The notes under the pieces are model-generated. The model was given only the letters and a program-made list of their open reading frames with translations. It did not search any database and was not told the DNA's origin. Below, one piece after another: positions 8,091-16,075 of a stretch of DNA of 64,000 nucleotides. The stretch is from Phytohabitans sp052068095 (GTDB lineage: Bacteria > Actinomycetota > Actinomycetes > Mycobacteriales > Micromonosporaceae). The stretch lies in the NCBI RefSeq assembly GCF_052068095.1, contig NZ_JBQHDG010000029.1, positions 1 through 64,000 of the forward strand. Direction: 5' to 3'. The translations under genes and the position numbers were made by a program. Each line of letters begins with the position of its first letter. The first letter of the stretch is position 1.

Positions 8091-8984
8091 TTATCCCTTC
8101 ACACCGGAGCCGAGGACGCCGCGGATGAAGTAGCGCTGCGCGAACAGGAAGATGACCAGGACGGGTACCACGTAGAGCGTGGCGGCGGCCGCCTGGAGCG
8201 TGGTGTCGGGGTTGCCGTGCGGGTCGCGGTAGAACGCCGAGATGGCCACGGACAGCGTGGTGTGGTCGGGGTCGAGGAAGAGGGCGGGGGCGATGTAGTC
8301 GCCCCAGATCCAGGTGAACGAGAGCAGGAACGAGGTCACCAGCACGGGTCGGGACAGCGGCAGGAAGATCTGTACGAAGATCCGGCCGTATCCGCAGCCG
8401 TCGATGATGGCCGCGTCCTCCAGCTCGGCGGGGATGGCGGCGAAGAACTGGCGGAACAGGAAGACAAGGTAGGGCGAGGCGGCCAGGCCCCACAGCACCC
8501 ACGGCCAGTACGTGTTGACCAGCCCGACCCGGGCGAACAGCACATAGGTGGGGATCAGGGTGAGGATCTGCGGCAGCATCATGGTGGAGAGCAGCACCAC
8601 GAACAGCGGACGCTTGCCCCGCCCGCGCAGCCGCGCGAAACCGAAGCCGACGGCCGCGCTGGAGAACGTCACCAGCACCGCGTACAGGAACGACAGGAAG
8701 AGCGAGTTCCCGAGGTACGCCGTAAAGTTGATCTCGGTGAGCGCCTGCGTGAAGTTTCCCCACTGCGGAGTCTCCGGCAGGATCTTCGCCGGGATCGCGA
8801 CCCACTCCGTCTTGGTCTTCAACGCGGCGAGCACCAGCCAGGCGAACGGCCCGGCGAACAGCACCGCCAGCGTCATCAGCAGCAGGTAGGTACCCGCCGC
8901 GTTGGCCCTGCGCCGGGGTCGCCGCGCCGGCGTCGACGAGGCCGGCTTGATCGCCGGGCGTGCGGGGTCACGGACCATCGTCAT
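8091..8984 (-). CDS. Carbohydrate ABC transporter permease (MalG type)
   Basis: A 297-residue inner permease of a CUT1 sugar importer, with six predicted membrane helices. The cytoplasmic EAA loop AELEDAAIIDGCGYGRIFVQI is the ATPase contact of this family. The start ATG 8984 overlaps the stop of the upstream permease (ATGA), so translation is coupled. Last gene of the binding-protein/permease/permease operon; no ATPase gene follows, so a shared MsiK-type ATPase elsewhere is expected, as in other actinobacteria. Confidence 0.93.
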   Translation of the reverse strand: MTMVRDPARPAIKPASSTPARRPRRRANAAGTYLLLMTLAVLFAGPFAWLVLAALKTKTEWVAIPAKILPETPQWGNFTQALTEINFTAYLGNSLFLSFLYAVLVTFSSAAVGFGFARLRGRGKRPLFVVLLSTMMLPQILTLIPTYVLFARVGLVNTYWPWVLWGLAASPYLVFLFRQFFAAIPAELEDAAIIDGCGYGRIFVQIFLPLSRPVLVTSFLLSFTWIWGDYIAPALFLDPDHTTLSVAISAFYRDPHGNPDTTLQAAAATLYVVPVLVIFLFAQRYFIRGVLGSGVKG

Positions 8985-9928
8985 CGTTCGGCCTCGCTGT
9001 CCACCTGGTAGTGCACCCACAGCCGGCTGGACCGCAGCACCACGAGGGTGATAGCCAGGATGACCACGAAGAACACCCAAAGCATGGCGGAGCCGTAGCC
9101 GTAGCGGTTGTTGAGAAAGAACTCCTCGTAGACCTGCACCATGTACAGGTGGGTGCTCTGCGGCACCAGGGCCACCGAGCCGACCTGGTTGGCCTCGGCG
9201 AGCAGCAGCGGCTGGATGATGATCTGGAATGACGCGATGATGCCGGTGACCACCTGGAAGAAGATGACCGGCGAGATCATCGGCACGGTGACGTGGCGAA
9301 ACACGTGCCAGCGGCTGGCGCCGTCGACGACCGCCGCCTCCTCCAGCTCGACCGGCACACCCTGGAGAGCGGCGAGCATGATGACCATGCCGCCGCCCAG
9401 TCCCCACAGGGTGAGGATGATCAGCGCGTAGAACGCGTACGGGTCGACCAACCAGGCGGTCGGCCCCACGCTGACCTTCTCGAGTATCGCGTTGAGGATG
9501 CCGGCGTCCCGGTTGAAGATCAGCTTCCACATGATCGCCATGGCGACCACCGGCACCACCGAGGGCAGGAAGAAAATCGTCCGGAACAGGCCGACCGCCT
9601 TCAGCCGCCGGTTGAGCAGCACGGCCAGGCCCAGCCCGCCGGCCACCATCAGCGGCACCGTGATCGCCGTGTACGCCAGCGTGCGGACCATGCTGGAGAT
9701 GACGTCGGCGTCGCGTACCAGCTCGGTGTAGTTGCGCAGGCCGACCCAACGCCACCGGCTGTTGCGGCCGTTGAAGTTGGTGAAGCTGACCAGCAGCGCG
9801 TACCCGAGCGGCAACGCGGTGAGCAGCGCGAAACCGAGGACCCAGGGCGAGACGAACAGGTAGAAGGTCCGGCTGGGGTACCGCGACCAGCGGCGCTGCC
9901 GCCCGCGTCCCGCCCTCTCCGCTTCCAT
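8981..9928 (-). CDS. Carbohydrate ABC transporter permease (MalF type)
   Basis: A 315-residue permease. Six helices follow a basic N terminus, with the EAA loop VELEEAAVVDGASRWHVFRHV near residue 210. It pairs with the downstream MalG-type protein to form the membrane channel for an oligosaccharide. ATG 9928 is chosen; a GTG three codons earlier, directly after the binding-protein stop at 9937, is also possible. The 8-bp gap and shared strand indicate one operon with the binding protein. Confidence 0.92.
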   Translation of the reverse strand: MEAERAGRGRQRRWSRYPSRTFYLFVSPWVLGFALLTALPLGYALLVSFTNFNGRNSRWRWVGLRNYTELVRDADVISSMVRTLAYTAITVPLMVAGGLGLAVLLNRRLKAVGLFRTIFFLPSVVPVVAMAIMWKLIFNRDAGILNAILEKVSVGPTAWLVDPYAFYALIILTLWGLGGGMVIMLAALQGVPVELEEAAVVDGASRWHVFRHVTVPMISPVIFFQVVTGIIASFQIIIQPLLLAEANQVGSVALVPQSTHLYMVQVYEEFFLNNRYGYGSAMLWVFFVVILAITLVVLRSSRLWVHYQVDSEAER

Positions 9929-9936
9929 GGCGACCA

Positions 9937-11292
9937 CTATCTGATCTGGTCCTTGCCCAGCTTGAGCAGTTTGTTGATCTCGTCGGTGATCGCCTTGCAG
10001 GCGGCGTCGACGGTGATCTCCTTCTTGATGGCGCGGGTGATGTGCTTGTCGAGCACGGGCAACCAGCCGCCCCCCGTTATGTATGGCGAGTCCGGCAGTT
10101 GCCCGGCGTACTCCAGCTCGGCCTGCGTGGTCTGGTAGGCCTGCTTCTGGTATGGCAGCTCCTGCGGCAGCAGCGACAGCTGCGATTTCAGGCTCGGCAA
10201 GCCCCAGCCACTCTTGGCCCGCTCCTCCGACGGTGGCCCGGCCATGAAGTACTCCATGAGCTTCCAGGCCTCGTCCTTGTTCCCGGCCTTGGCCGGGATC
10301 ATGGCGCCCCAACCGACGTACGTGGGACTGATCCGCTTGTCGCCCATCACCGGCGCCGGCGCCATCGCCACGCTGTTCTTGACCTCCTCGGACTCCTTGA
10401 CGAAGTTGCCGCCGTACCAGTAGCCGTCCTGGGTGATCGCCATCCGCTTGGCCAAGAACAGCGACAGGTCGGCGCCGTCCGGGGCCGGGTCGAGGGTGGT
10501 CGGCCCGACGCCCGCCTGCCCGAAGTCGACGTACCACTGGATGGCCCGCCTGGCCTCCGGCGTGGTCATGTCGGTCTCGGTCAGGTCGGCGTTGTAAACC
10601 TGGCCGCCCTGCTGGAGGATCATCATGAAGATCGGTGAGGACAGTCCCCACGCCCACTCCACGCCGAGGCCGTAGACCTGGGTCTTGCCGCCGCTCTTCT
10701 TGGTCAGCTTCTTCGCGATCTCCAGCAGCTCGTCGTACGAGATGGGCTCGGTGGTGCTCAGCGGCGGGATCTTGGCCTGCTCGAATAGCGCCCGGTTGTA
10801 CCAGAGCGTGGCGTCCTGGCTCCAGTCCTTGGTGATGCCGTAGTACGGACCCTGGCCGGTGCGCGTGCCGTCCCAGCGGAAGCTCTCGTTGACCGCCATC
10901 AGGCTGTCTTTTGTGAGCACCGTGCTCTTGTCCAGGTACGGGTCGAGCGCGGTGGTCAAGCCCTGGGCGTTGTTGGCGGCGCTGCCCACCGCCGGCGCGC
11001 GGACGAAGTCCGGTGGCTCGTTGGACGCCAGCATCGCGTTGAGCCGCGTCTCGTCGAACTCGATGAAGCTGATCTTGATGCCAGGGTGCTTCGCCTCGAA
11101 GTCGGCGATGTGCTCTTTGGTCAGCTCGTTGTTCTTGTACATGACGGTGAGCGTCACGGTCTTGCCGTCACCGGACGAATCACGGCCCGAGCTGGCGTCA
11201 CACGCGCCGAGCAGCGGCACACCGAAGGCGCCGCCCGCGGCGAGCGCCGAACCGGTGAGGAAGCGGCGCCGGCTGATGTCTCTATCGAGCAT
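9937..11292 (-). CDS. Extracellular sugar-binding lipoprotein of the ABC importer
   Basis: A 451-residue solute-binding protein. The N terminus has a Tat motif (SRRRFLTGSA) and a lipobox (LLGAC), so it is probably a Tat-exported lipoprotein. The mature part has family-1 binding-protein blocks (FEAKHPGIKISFIEF, DWSQDATLWYNRALFEQAKI, AWKLMEYFMAGP). ATG 11292 has a strong GGAGGAG site. It is divergent from the GH42 beta-galactosidase, and both have LacI-type operators. Import of galacto-oligosaccharides for intracellular GH42 hydrolysis is the simplest reading; the ligand is inferred. Confidence 0.92.
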   Translation of the reverse strand: MLDRDISRRRFLTGSALAAGGAFGVPLLGACDASSGRDSSGDGKTVTLTVMYKNNELTKEHIADFEAKHPGIKISFIEFDETRLNAMLASNEPPDFVRAPAVGSAANNAQGLTTALDPYLDKSTVLTKDSLMAVNESFRWDGTRTGQGPYYGITKDWSQDATLWYNRALFEQAKIPPLSTTEPISYDELLEIAKKLTKKSGGKTQVYGLGVEWAWGLSSPIFMMILQQGGQVYNADLTETDMTTPEARRAIQWYVDFGQAGVGPTTLDPAPDGADLSLFLAKRMAITQDGYWYGGNFVKESEEVKNSVAMAPAPVMGDKRISPTYVGWGAMIPAKAGNKDEAWKLMEYFMAGPPSEERAKSGWGLPSLKSQLSLLPQELPYQKQAYQTTQAELEYAGQLPDSPYITGGGWLPVLDKHITRAIKKEITVDAACKAITDEINKLLKLGKDQIR

Positions 11293-11326
11293 GGAGCTCT
11301 CCTCCGTTAACCCGGCGGAAATCACT

Positions 11327-11369
11327 TGTGAGCGCTCACAGTGTTCGCCCCACCTGCCGGGTGTGTCAA
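11327..11369 (-). promoter_or_regulatory. Composite promoter with operator fused to the -10, copy H
   Basis: Minus-strand -35 TTGACA (11364-11369), 18-bp spacer and -10 AACACT (11340-11345). It is followed without a gap by the near-ideal lac-type palindrome TGTGAGCGCTCACA (11327-11340). Here the operator covers the start site rather than lying 17-25 nt downstream, so repression of the importer should be tighter. It drives the binding-protein/permease operon. Confidence 0.78.
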
Positions 11370-11427
11370 GACCCACACCTGCCGGTCTCGTAACTGTTGA
11401 GTGTTGTGTCATGATGACGGACATCTC

Positions 11428-11441
11428 TGTGGGCGCTCACA
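11428..11441 (+). promoter_or_regulatory. LacI-type operator before GH42
   Basis: TGTGGGCGCTCACA differs by one base from the perfect palindrome at 11327 and ends 4 nt before the GGAGG ribosome site of the GH42 gene. Bound repressor would block the initial transcript or its translation start region. The promoter itself is less clear: a TTGAGT at 11397 is a weak -35 candidate. Confidence 0.65.
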
Positions 11442-11453
11442 ATCTGGAGGCCT

Positions 11454-13445
11454 ATGAACGGCGGCACGCGGGCCCTGCCCCGCCTCGGGAAAATCGGGTA
11501 CGGCGGCGACTACACCCCCGAGCAGTGGCCCGAGGCGGTCTGGCACGAGGACGTGCGGCTCATGCGCGAGGCGGGCGTCAACCAGGTGAGCGTTGGGATC
11601 TTCGCGTGGGCGCTGCTGGAGCCCGCCCCCGGCGATTACGACTTCGGCTGGCTGGACCGGGTCATCGCGATGCTGCACGACGCCGGCATCGCGGTCAACC
11701 TCGCCACCCCTACGGCCGCGCCGCCCGCGTGGTTCTTCCAGCGCCACCCGCAGGCCCGCCAGGTCACCCGGGAAGGGCACGTACTCGGCGGCGGCGCCCG
11801 GCACGCGTTCTGCCCCAGCTCACCGGCTTACCGGAAGGCGGCCGCCGGAATCACCGCACAACTGGCCCGCCGCTACGGCGACCACCCCGCCCTGGCGCTG
11901 TGGCACGCGCACAACGAGTACGGTTGGGCCAACTCGGCCTGCTACTGCGAGGCCTCGGCATCAGCGTTTCGTGAGTGGCTGCGCCTGCGTTACGGCACGC
12001 TCGATGAGCTCAACGCGGCGTGGGGCACCAGCTTCTGGGGCCAGCGGTACGGTGACTGGACCGAGATCGACCCGCCTCGGCTCGCGCCGCCTGGTGTCAA
12101 CCCGACCCAGCAGCTCGACTTCCTTCGTTTCTCCTCCGACGAGTACCTGGCGTGCTTCCGCGACGAGCGCGACGTGCTGCACCGGCTCGCGCCAGGCGTA
12201 CCTGTGACGACCAACTTCATGGCGCCCAACTGCAAGTGGATGGACTACTGGCGGTGGGCGGCCGAGGTGGACGTCATCTCCAACGACCACTACCTGCAAG
12301 CCGAGCGGACCGACAACCACATCGAGCTCGCCATGGCCGCCGACCTCACGCGGTCGCTGGCCGGCGGCCGGCCCTGGCTGCTCATGGAGCACTCCACCGG
12401 CGCGGTCAACTGGCAGCCCCGCAACATCGCCAAGGCCCCCGGCGAGATGCGCCGCAACAGCTTCGCCCACATCGCCCGCGGCGCCGACTCCGCGCTCTTC
12501 TTCCAATGGCGCGCCTCCCGCTTCGGCGCGGAGAAGTTCCACTCCGCCATGCTGCCGCACGCCGGCACCAGCAGCCGGATGTGGCGCGACGTCGCGCGGC
12601 TGGGGGCGGATCTGTCCAACATGGACGAGTTGGTCGGCACCAGGGTCGTCCCCGATCTCGCCGTCGTCTGGGACTGGGAGGCGTGGTGGGCGCTCGAGCT
12701 GGAGTGGCGCCCCTCGGTCGACCTCGGCTACCTAGACCGGCTGTCCGCCTACTACGACCGCGCCTGGCGGGCCCACCGCACCGTCGACTTCGTCCATCCC
12801 GAAGGCGACCTGTCCAGGTACCCGATGGTGCTGGTGCCCAGCCTGTACCTGATGTCGTCGGCCGCGGCCGCCAATCTGGCCGCCTACGTCCGGGACGGCG
12901 GGACGCTGGTCGTTTCCTACTTCTCCGGCATCGTCGACGAGACCGATACCGTGCACCCCGGCGGCTATCCGGGCGCTCTGCGCGACCTGCTCGGCCTGTC
13001 TGTCGAGGAGTTCCTGCCGTTGCGGGCCGGTTCCCGCGTGCGGCTGGACGGTGACCTGACCGCGGATGTCTGGACCGAGCGGCTGGTCCTCGCCGGGGCC
13101 GAATCGGTGCGGCGGTACCTGGACGGCCCGGCCGCCGGCGAACCCGCCATCACCCGGCACCGCTGCGGCGAAGGCACCGCCTGGTATGTCTCCACCCGCC
13201 TGAACGGCCGCGATCTCGACGCCGTGCTGACCGAGGCCGGGCTGGTCCCCCACGCCGGGCTGCCGGACGGCCTGGAGCTGGTCCGCCGGGTCGGCGACTC
13301 CGCGAGCTATCTCATCGCCATCAACCACAGCGACCGCGACGCGGAGCTGGCCGCCTCCGGCAAGGAGCTCATCACCGGCGCCCCGTGCCACGGGACGCTA
13401 CCGGTACCCGCGGGAGACGTCCGCGTCCTGCGCACTACTTCGTGA
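11454..13445 (+). CDS. GH42 beta-galactosidase
   Basis: A 663-residue cytoplasmic enzyme with no signal peptide that releases galactose from imported beta-galactosides. It has the GH42 barrel (GGDYTPEQWPEAVWHEDVRLM at about 17-37), a trimerisation domain (about 400-610) and a C-terminal beta domain. The predicted acid/base is Glu155 (WHAHNEYG) and the nucleophile Glu312 (LLMEHSTG). Cys residues CYC near 163-165 may be part of the family metal site. ATG 11454 has a GGAGG site 5 nt away. Pairing with the divergent sugar importer suggests uptake then intracellular hydrolysis of galactan oligomers. Confidence 0.95.
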   Translation: MNGGTRALPRLGKIGYGGDYTPEQWPEAVWHEDVRLMREAGVNQVSVGIFAWALLEPAPGDYDFGWLDRVIAMLHDAGIAVNLATPTAAPPAWFFQRHPQARQVTREGHVLGGGARHAFCPSSPAYRKAAAGITAQLARRYGDHPALALWHAHNEYGWANSACYCEASASAFREWLRLRYGTLDELNAAWGTSFWGQRYGDWTEIDPPRLAPPGVNPTQQLDFLRFSSDEYLACFRDERDVLHRLAPGVPVTTNFMAPNCKWMDYWRWAAEVDVISNDHYLQAERTDNHIELAMAADLTRSLAGGRPWLLMEHSTGAVNWQPRNIAKAPGEMRRNSFAHIARGADSALFFQWRASRFGAEKFHSAMLPHAGTSSRMWRDVARLGADLSNMDELVGTRVVPDLAVVWDWEAWWALELEWRPSVDLGYLDRLSAYYDRAWRAHRTVDFVHPEGDLSRYPMVLVPSLYLMSSAAAANLAAYVRDGGTLVVSYFSGIVDETDTVHPGGYPGALRDLLGLSVEEFLPLRAGSRVRLDGDLTADVWTERLVLAGAESVRRYLDGPAAGEPAITRHRCGEGTAWYVSTRLNGRDLDAVLTEAGLVPHAGLPDGLELVRRVGDSASYLIAINHSDRDAELAASGKELITGAPCHGTLPVPAGDVRVLRTTS

Positions 13446-13449
13446 GCTC

Positions 13450-13480
13450 GGGACCCGCGCGCAGAACGCGCGCGGGGCCC
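13450..13480 (+). terminator. GH42 terminator hairpin
   Basis: CCCGCGCGC (13454-13462) pairs with GCGCGCGGG (13468-13476). Another three outer pairs lie beyond one mismatch, starting 5 nt after the GH42 stop codon. The loop is AGAAC. Confidence 0.75.
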
Positions 13481-13494
13481 GATGAGGACAACTC

Positions 13495-13640
13495 CTAAAG
13501 GGTGGGCAGGATCGGCCGGATGGTGCCGTCGGGTGTTGAACTCCATGCGGTCGATGGTGGTTTCGCGGTTGGTGCCGTTGCGGCCGGTTCCCGCTAGCCA
13601 GCCCCCGTGATCCGGCTGCCAAAGAGTTGCCAGCGCATCC
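13495..13640 (-). pseudogene. C-terminal remnant of a GH43-type glycosidase
   Basis: The minus strand reads LWQPDHGGWLAGTGRNG, then TNRETTIDRMEFNT. After a one-base insertion in a C run (ACCCGACGG) it continues as DGTIRPILPTL and a stop. The ...RETxIDRxxFNxDGTIxPxxPTL ending is characteristic of GH43-type arabinosidases and xylosidases. Everything upstream is missing; it abuts the intact GH43 gene at 13.7 kb. It is a scar of a lost enzyme rather than a small gene. Confidence 0.65.
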
Positions 13641-13699
13641 GCGGCACCGCTAGCCCGGATCAGCGGTGCCGCGGACGCGCCGGCCTTACCAGGGGTAGG

Positions 13700-15859
13700 T
13701 CAGGCGGAGCCGACGTTGAGGTGGTCGATGTTCGGCAGTCCGTCGGCAACGGTTGGACTCAGCTGGATGGTGTTGCTGCCGGCGTTGAGCGAGACGGTCA
13801 GGCTCTTCGTGGACCATGTCGTCCACCCGCCGGTGTTCTCGAACGAGACGGTCGCGACGGTCGAACCGTTGACGATCAGATTCGCCGTCCGCGCCGCGCT
13901 GCCACCGTTGGCGAACCGCACTCCCAGCGTCGTGGTACCGGCCGCCGCCGCGTTCGCGGTGAACTGCGCGTACGAGCCTACGGCGTTGCTGGCGTTGCAG
14001 AATCCGGTGCCAGTGAAGCCAGCATGATTGGAATCGATCGTGCCCTGACACACCGCTGGCGCGGTCTCCGCCTCATACCGCTGCCCCACCGGCGGCGGGT
14101 CGTCGCCGGACGTCTTGACCAGTGCGAGGTCGTCGACGGTGAGGGTTCCGCCGCTGGTTCGGACGTTGACGGTGGCGGCGCCAGCGGCCAGCTGGAACTC
14201 CGCGGAGTCGCGCCGGGTCCAGCCGCTGGATGACGGGATGCTCAGCGTGCGCGTGGCGCCGGTGGCGTCGGTGACCGACAACTGTGCGCCGCTGACCGAG
14301 CCAGCGGTTTTGGCGTACGTGGACAGCTTGTAGGTGCCGGCCGGCACGGTGATCTGTTGCCGGACGCCGGCCGATCCGGAGCCGAGCTGGAGCGCGAAGC
14401 GGCTGCCGTTCGCGCCAGGGCTGACGTTGGTCACGCCCCCGCCGGTGTTGGTCCAGCCCCGCACCTGGGAGACGACGATGCGGTCGGCCTGAATGTTCGG
14501 GTTCAGGATGTAGTTGTTCGCCGGACCGACCCGCCACTCCCCGGTCGTGACGTTGAACTGCCACTGGGTCATCGAGTGGAACTGGGGCCGCGCGCCGGTC
14601 CTGGTGATCGGCACCCACTGGTTGTAGCCGATACCGTTCCACGCGAAGTCCGCCCACCGGTCACCGGCGTAGATCACCGTGTTCTGCTTGGTGCCCTTGA
14701 CCGTCACGAAGAACCCGGTCTGGGTCACGTGGCTGTAGTCCATCTCAGTGCCGGCGAGGACGTACTCACCCGAGTAACCGCTCTGCACGCTGCTCGACTC
14801 GATCACGTAGTTGACTGAAGTGTTCCAGCCGTGCAGGTCCGAGGCCGCGTGGTAGTACTTTCCGTCGAGCTTGAACATGGCGTTGCCCTCACGCCCAGAA
14901 GAGTTTTGGCCGATCTGCGCTCCCGGCTCGAGCCGCAGCGAGTCGGACTCCCTGAACTTGCTGACAAACGCGCGAGAACGTCCTTCGCGGTTGGAGAAGA
15001 TCAGGTAGTCCTTGCCGTCGTCATCGGTGAACACGGTCTGGTCCCCGGTGCCCGTCGTCGGCGAGTTGGTGATCTGGGTCTGGAAGTAGGCGTAGTCGAA
15101 GGTGTCGGTGGGCGAGTCGCCCTGTAGGAACAGAACCCCGTGCCCGCCTCCGACATAGGCCTGGGTGGCGAGCACGTACTTGCCGGTGTTCTCGTTGTAC
15201 GAGACGCCGAGCCGCCCAACCCACCCTGCCTGACCAAGGGTGGCGCCGTTGTTGATCGGGGTCGAGCGCGTCGCGACACGGTTCTCGAACTTCCAGTTCA
15301 CCAGATCCCTCGAGGAGTACACGGGGATCGAGACGAAGGAGACCTGGTTGTCGTACTTCTGGGTCGGGTTGGCCCGGTAGCTCTCAGCGCCCAGGTAGTG
15401 CACGCCGTACCAGTAGTAGGTGTCGCCGAACTTGAAGACGCCCCCGCCTTGCGAATAGATGGGGCTGCCGCTGGTGTCGTTCCAGAAGGTGTTGTTCGTG
15501 ATGGTCTGGAAGGTGCCCTCGTCGGCCGCCTCCAACTCGCCGGCTGCGCTCATGAGCGCCGTCTTCGCGGCGGCGACTTCCGGCGCGGTCGCCGACGCGT
15601 CAGCGGCGACATCGGTTGCGGTCTCCAACGCCTTGGCGAAGGGCGCCCAGGAGTCGCCGGTGTACCTGCTCGCGGAGCGGGTTTTGTAGTCCGCGACCAG
15701 ACTCCCCAGGCCCCCCGCCTGCTCTGCCAAGACCGCCTCGCCGCTGGTCGTGGTCGCCGCCGCGGCGAAGCCACCGCCAGCCGCCACCGACACGAACAGC
15801 AGTGCCGCGGCGGCGGCTAGGCCCGCCCGTTTCAGTGTCTTGCGGGTGGAACGGATCAT
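13700..15859 (-). CDS. GH43 exo-beta-1,3-galactanase type, with FIVAR-like, galactose-binding-like and CBM35 modules
   Basis: A 719-residue secreted multidomain enzyme. It has a signal peptide (about 1-35), a FIVAR-like helical module (about 50-112), a five-blade GH43 propeller (about 115-440), a CBM4/9/22-like beta-sandwich (about 450-590) and C-terminal CBM35 (about 600-719). The start of the catalytic part (SGSPIYSQGGGVFKFGDTYYWYGVHY) resembles GH43 subfamily 24 enzymes, which trim the beta-1,3-galactan backbone of arabinogalactan. ATG 15859 starts a signal peptide and is preceded by promoter copy B. The subfamily call is from motif resemblance only. Confidence 0.82.
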   Translation of the reverse strand: MIRSTRKTLKRAGLAAAAALLFVSVAAGGGFAAAATTTSGEAVLAEQAGGLGSLVADYKTRSASRYTGDSWAPFAKALETATDVAADASATAPEVAAAKTALMSAAGELEAADEGTFQTITNNTFWNDTSGSPIYSQGGGVFKFGDTYYWYGVHYLGAESYRANPTQKYDNQVSFVSIPVYSSRDLVNWKFENRVATRSTPINNGATLGQAGWVGRLGVSYNENTGKYVLATQAYVGGGHGVLFLQGDSPTDTFDYAYFQTQITNSPTTGTGDQTVFTDDDGKDYLIFSNREGRSRAFVSKFRESDSLRLEPGAQIGQNSSGREGNAMFKLDGKYYHAASDLHGWNTSVNYVIESSSVQSGYSGEYVLAGTEMDYSHVTQTGFFVTVKGTKQNTVIYAGDRWADFAWNGIGYNQWVPITRTGARPQFHSMTQWQFNVTTGEWRVGPANNYILNPNIQADRIVVSQVRGWTNTGGGVTNVSPGANGSRFALQLGSGSAGVRQQITVPAGTYKLSTYAKTAGSVSGAQLSVTDATGATRTLSIPSSSGWTRRDSAEFQLAAGAATVNVRTSGGTLTVDDLALVKTSGDDPPPVGQRYEAETAPAVCQGTIDSNHAGFTGTGFCNASNAVGSYAQFTANAAAAGTTTLGVRFANGGSAARTANLIVNGSTVATVSFENTGGWTTWSTKSLTVSLNAGSNTIQLSPTVADGLPNIDHLNVGSA

Positions 15860-15954
15860 GACGCTGCCTTTCACTGTCGTCGCTCTGTGTGCCGGTCGCC
15901 GCGCGTAGTGCGCTACGACGTGGACACGGCGAGCGAGGGAGTCGACGCGGGTTC

Positions 15955-16013
15955 TGTGAGCGCTCCCACACAAATGTTTCAAGAAGTGTTACGGTCGGAC
16001 GCACACTTGTCAA
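15955..16013 (-). promoter_or_regulatory. Composite promoter with LacI-type operator, copy B
   Basis: Minus-strand -35 TTGACA (16008-16013), 17-bp spacer, -10 AACACT (15985-15990), then operator TGGGAGCGCTCACA (15955-15968). It drives the GH43 gene at 13.7 kb through a ~125-nt leader. Confidence 0.82.
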
Positions 16014-16075
16014 TCGATAGGCCTCGACGTGCAGCATGGTTCTGAAGCCAGAGCCCGCACGGGTTAGGAGAAGGT

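Noticed and set aside
7566..9011. A 481-codon plus-strand open frame across the permease gene.
   Set aside because: It lies opposite well-conserved permease genes and its translation has no family features; it is a GC-rich shadow.
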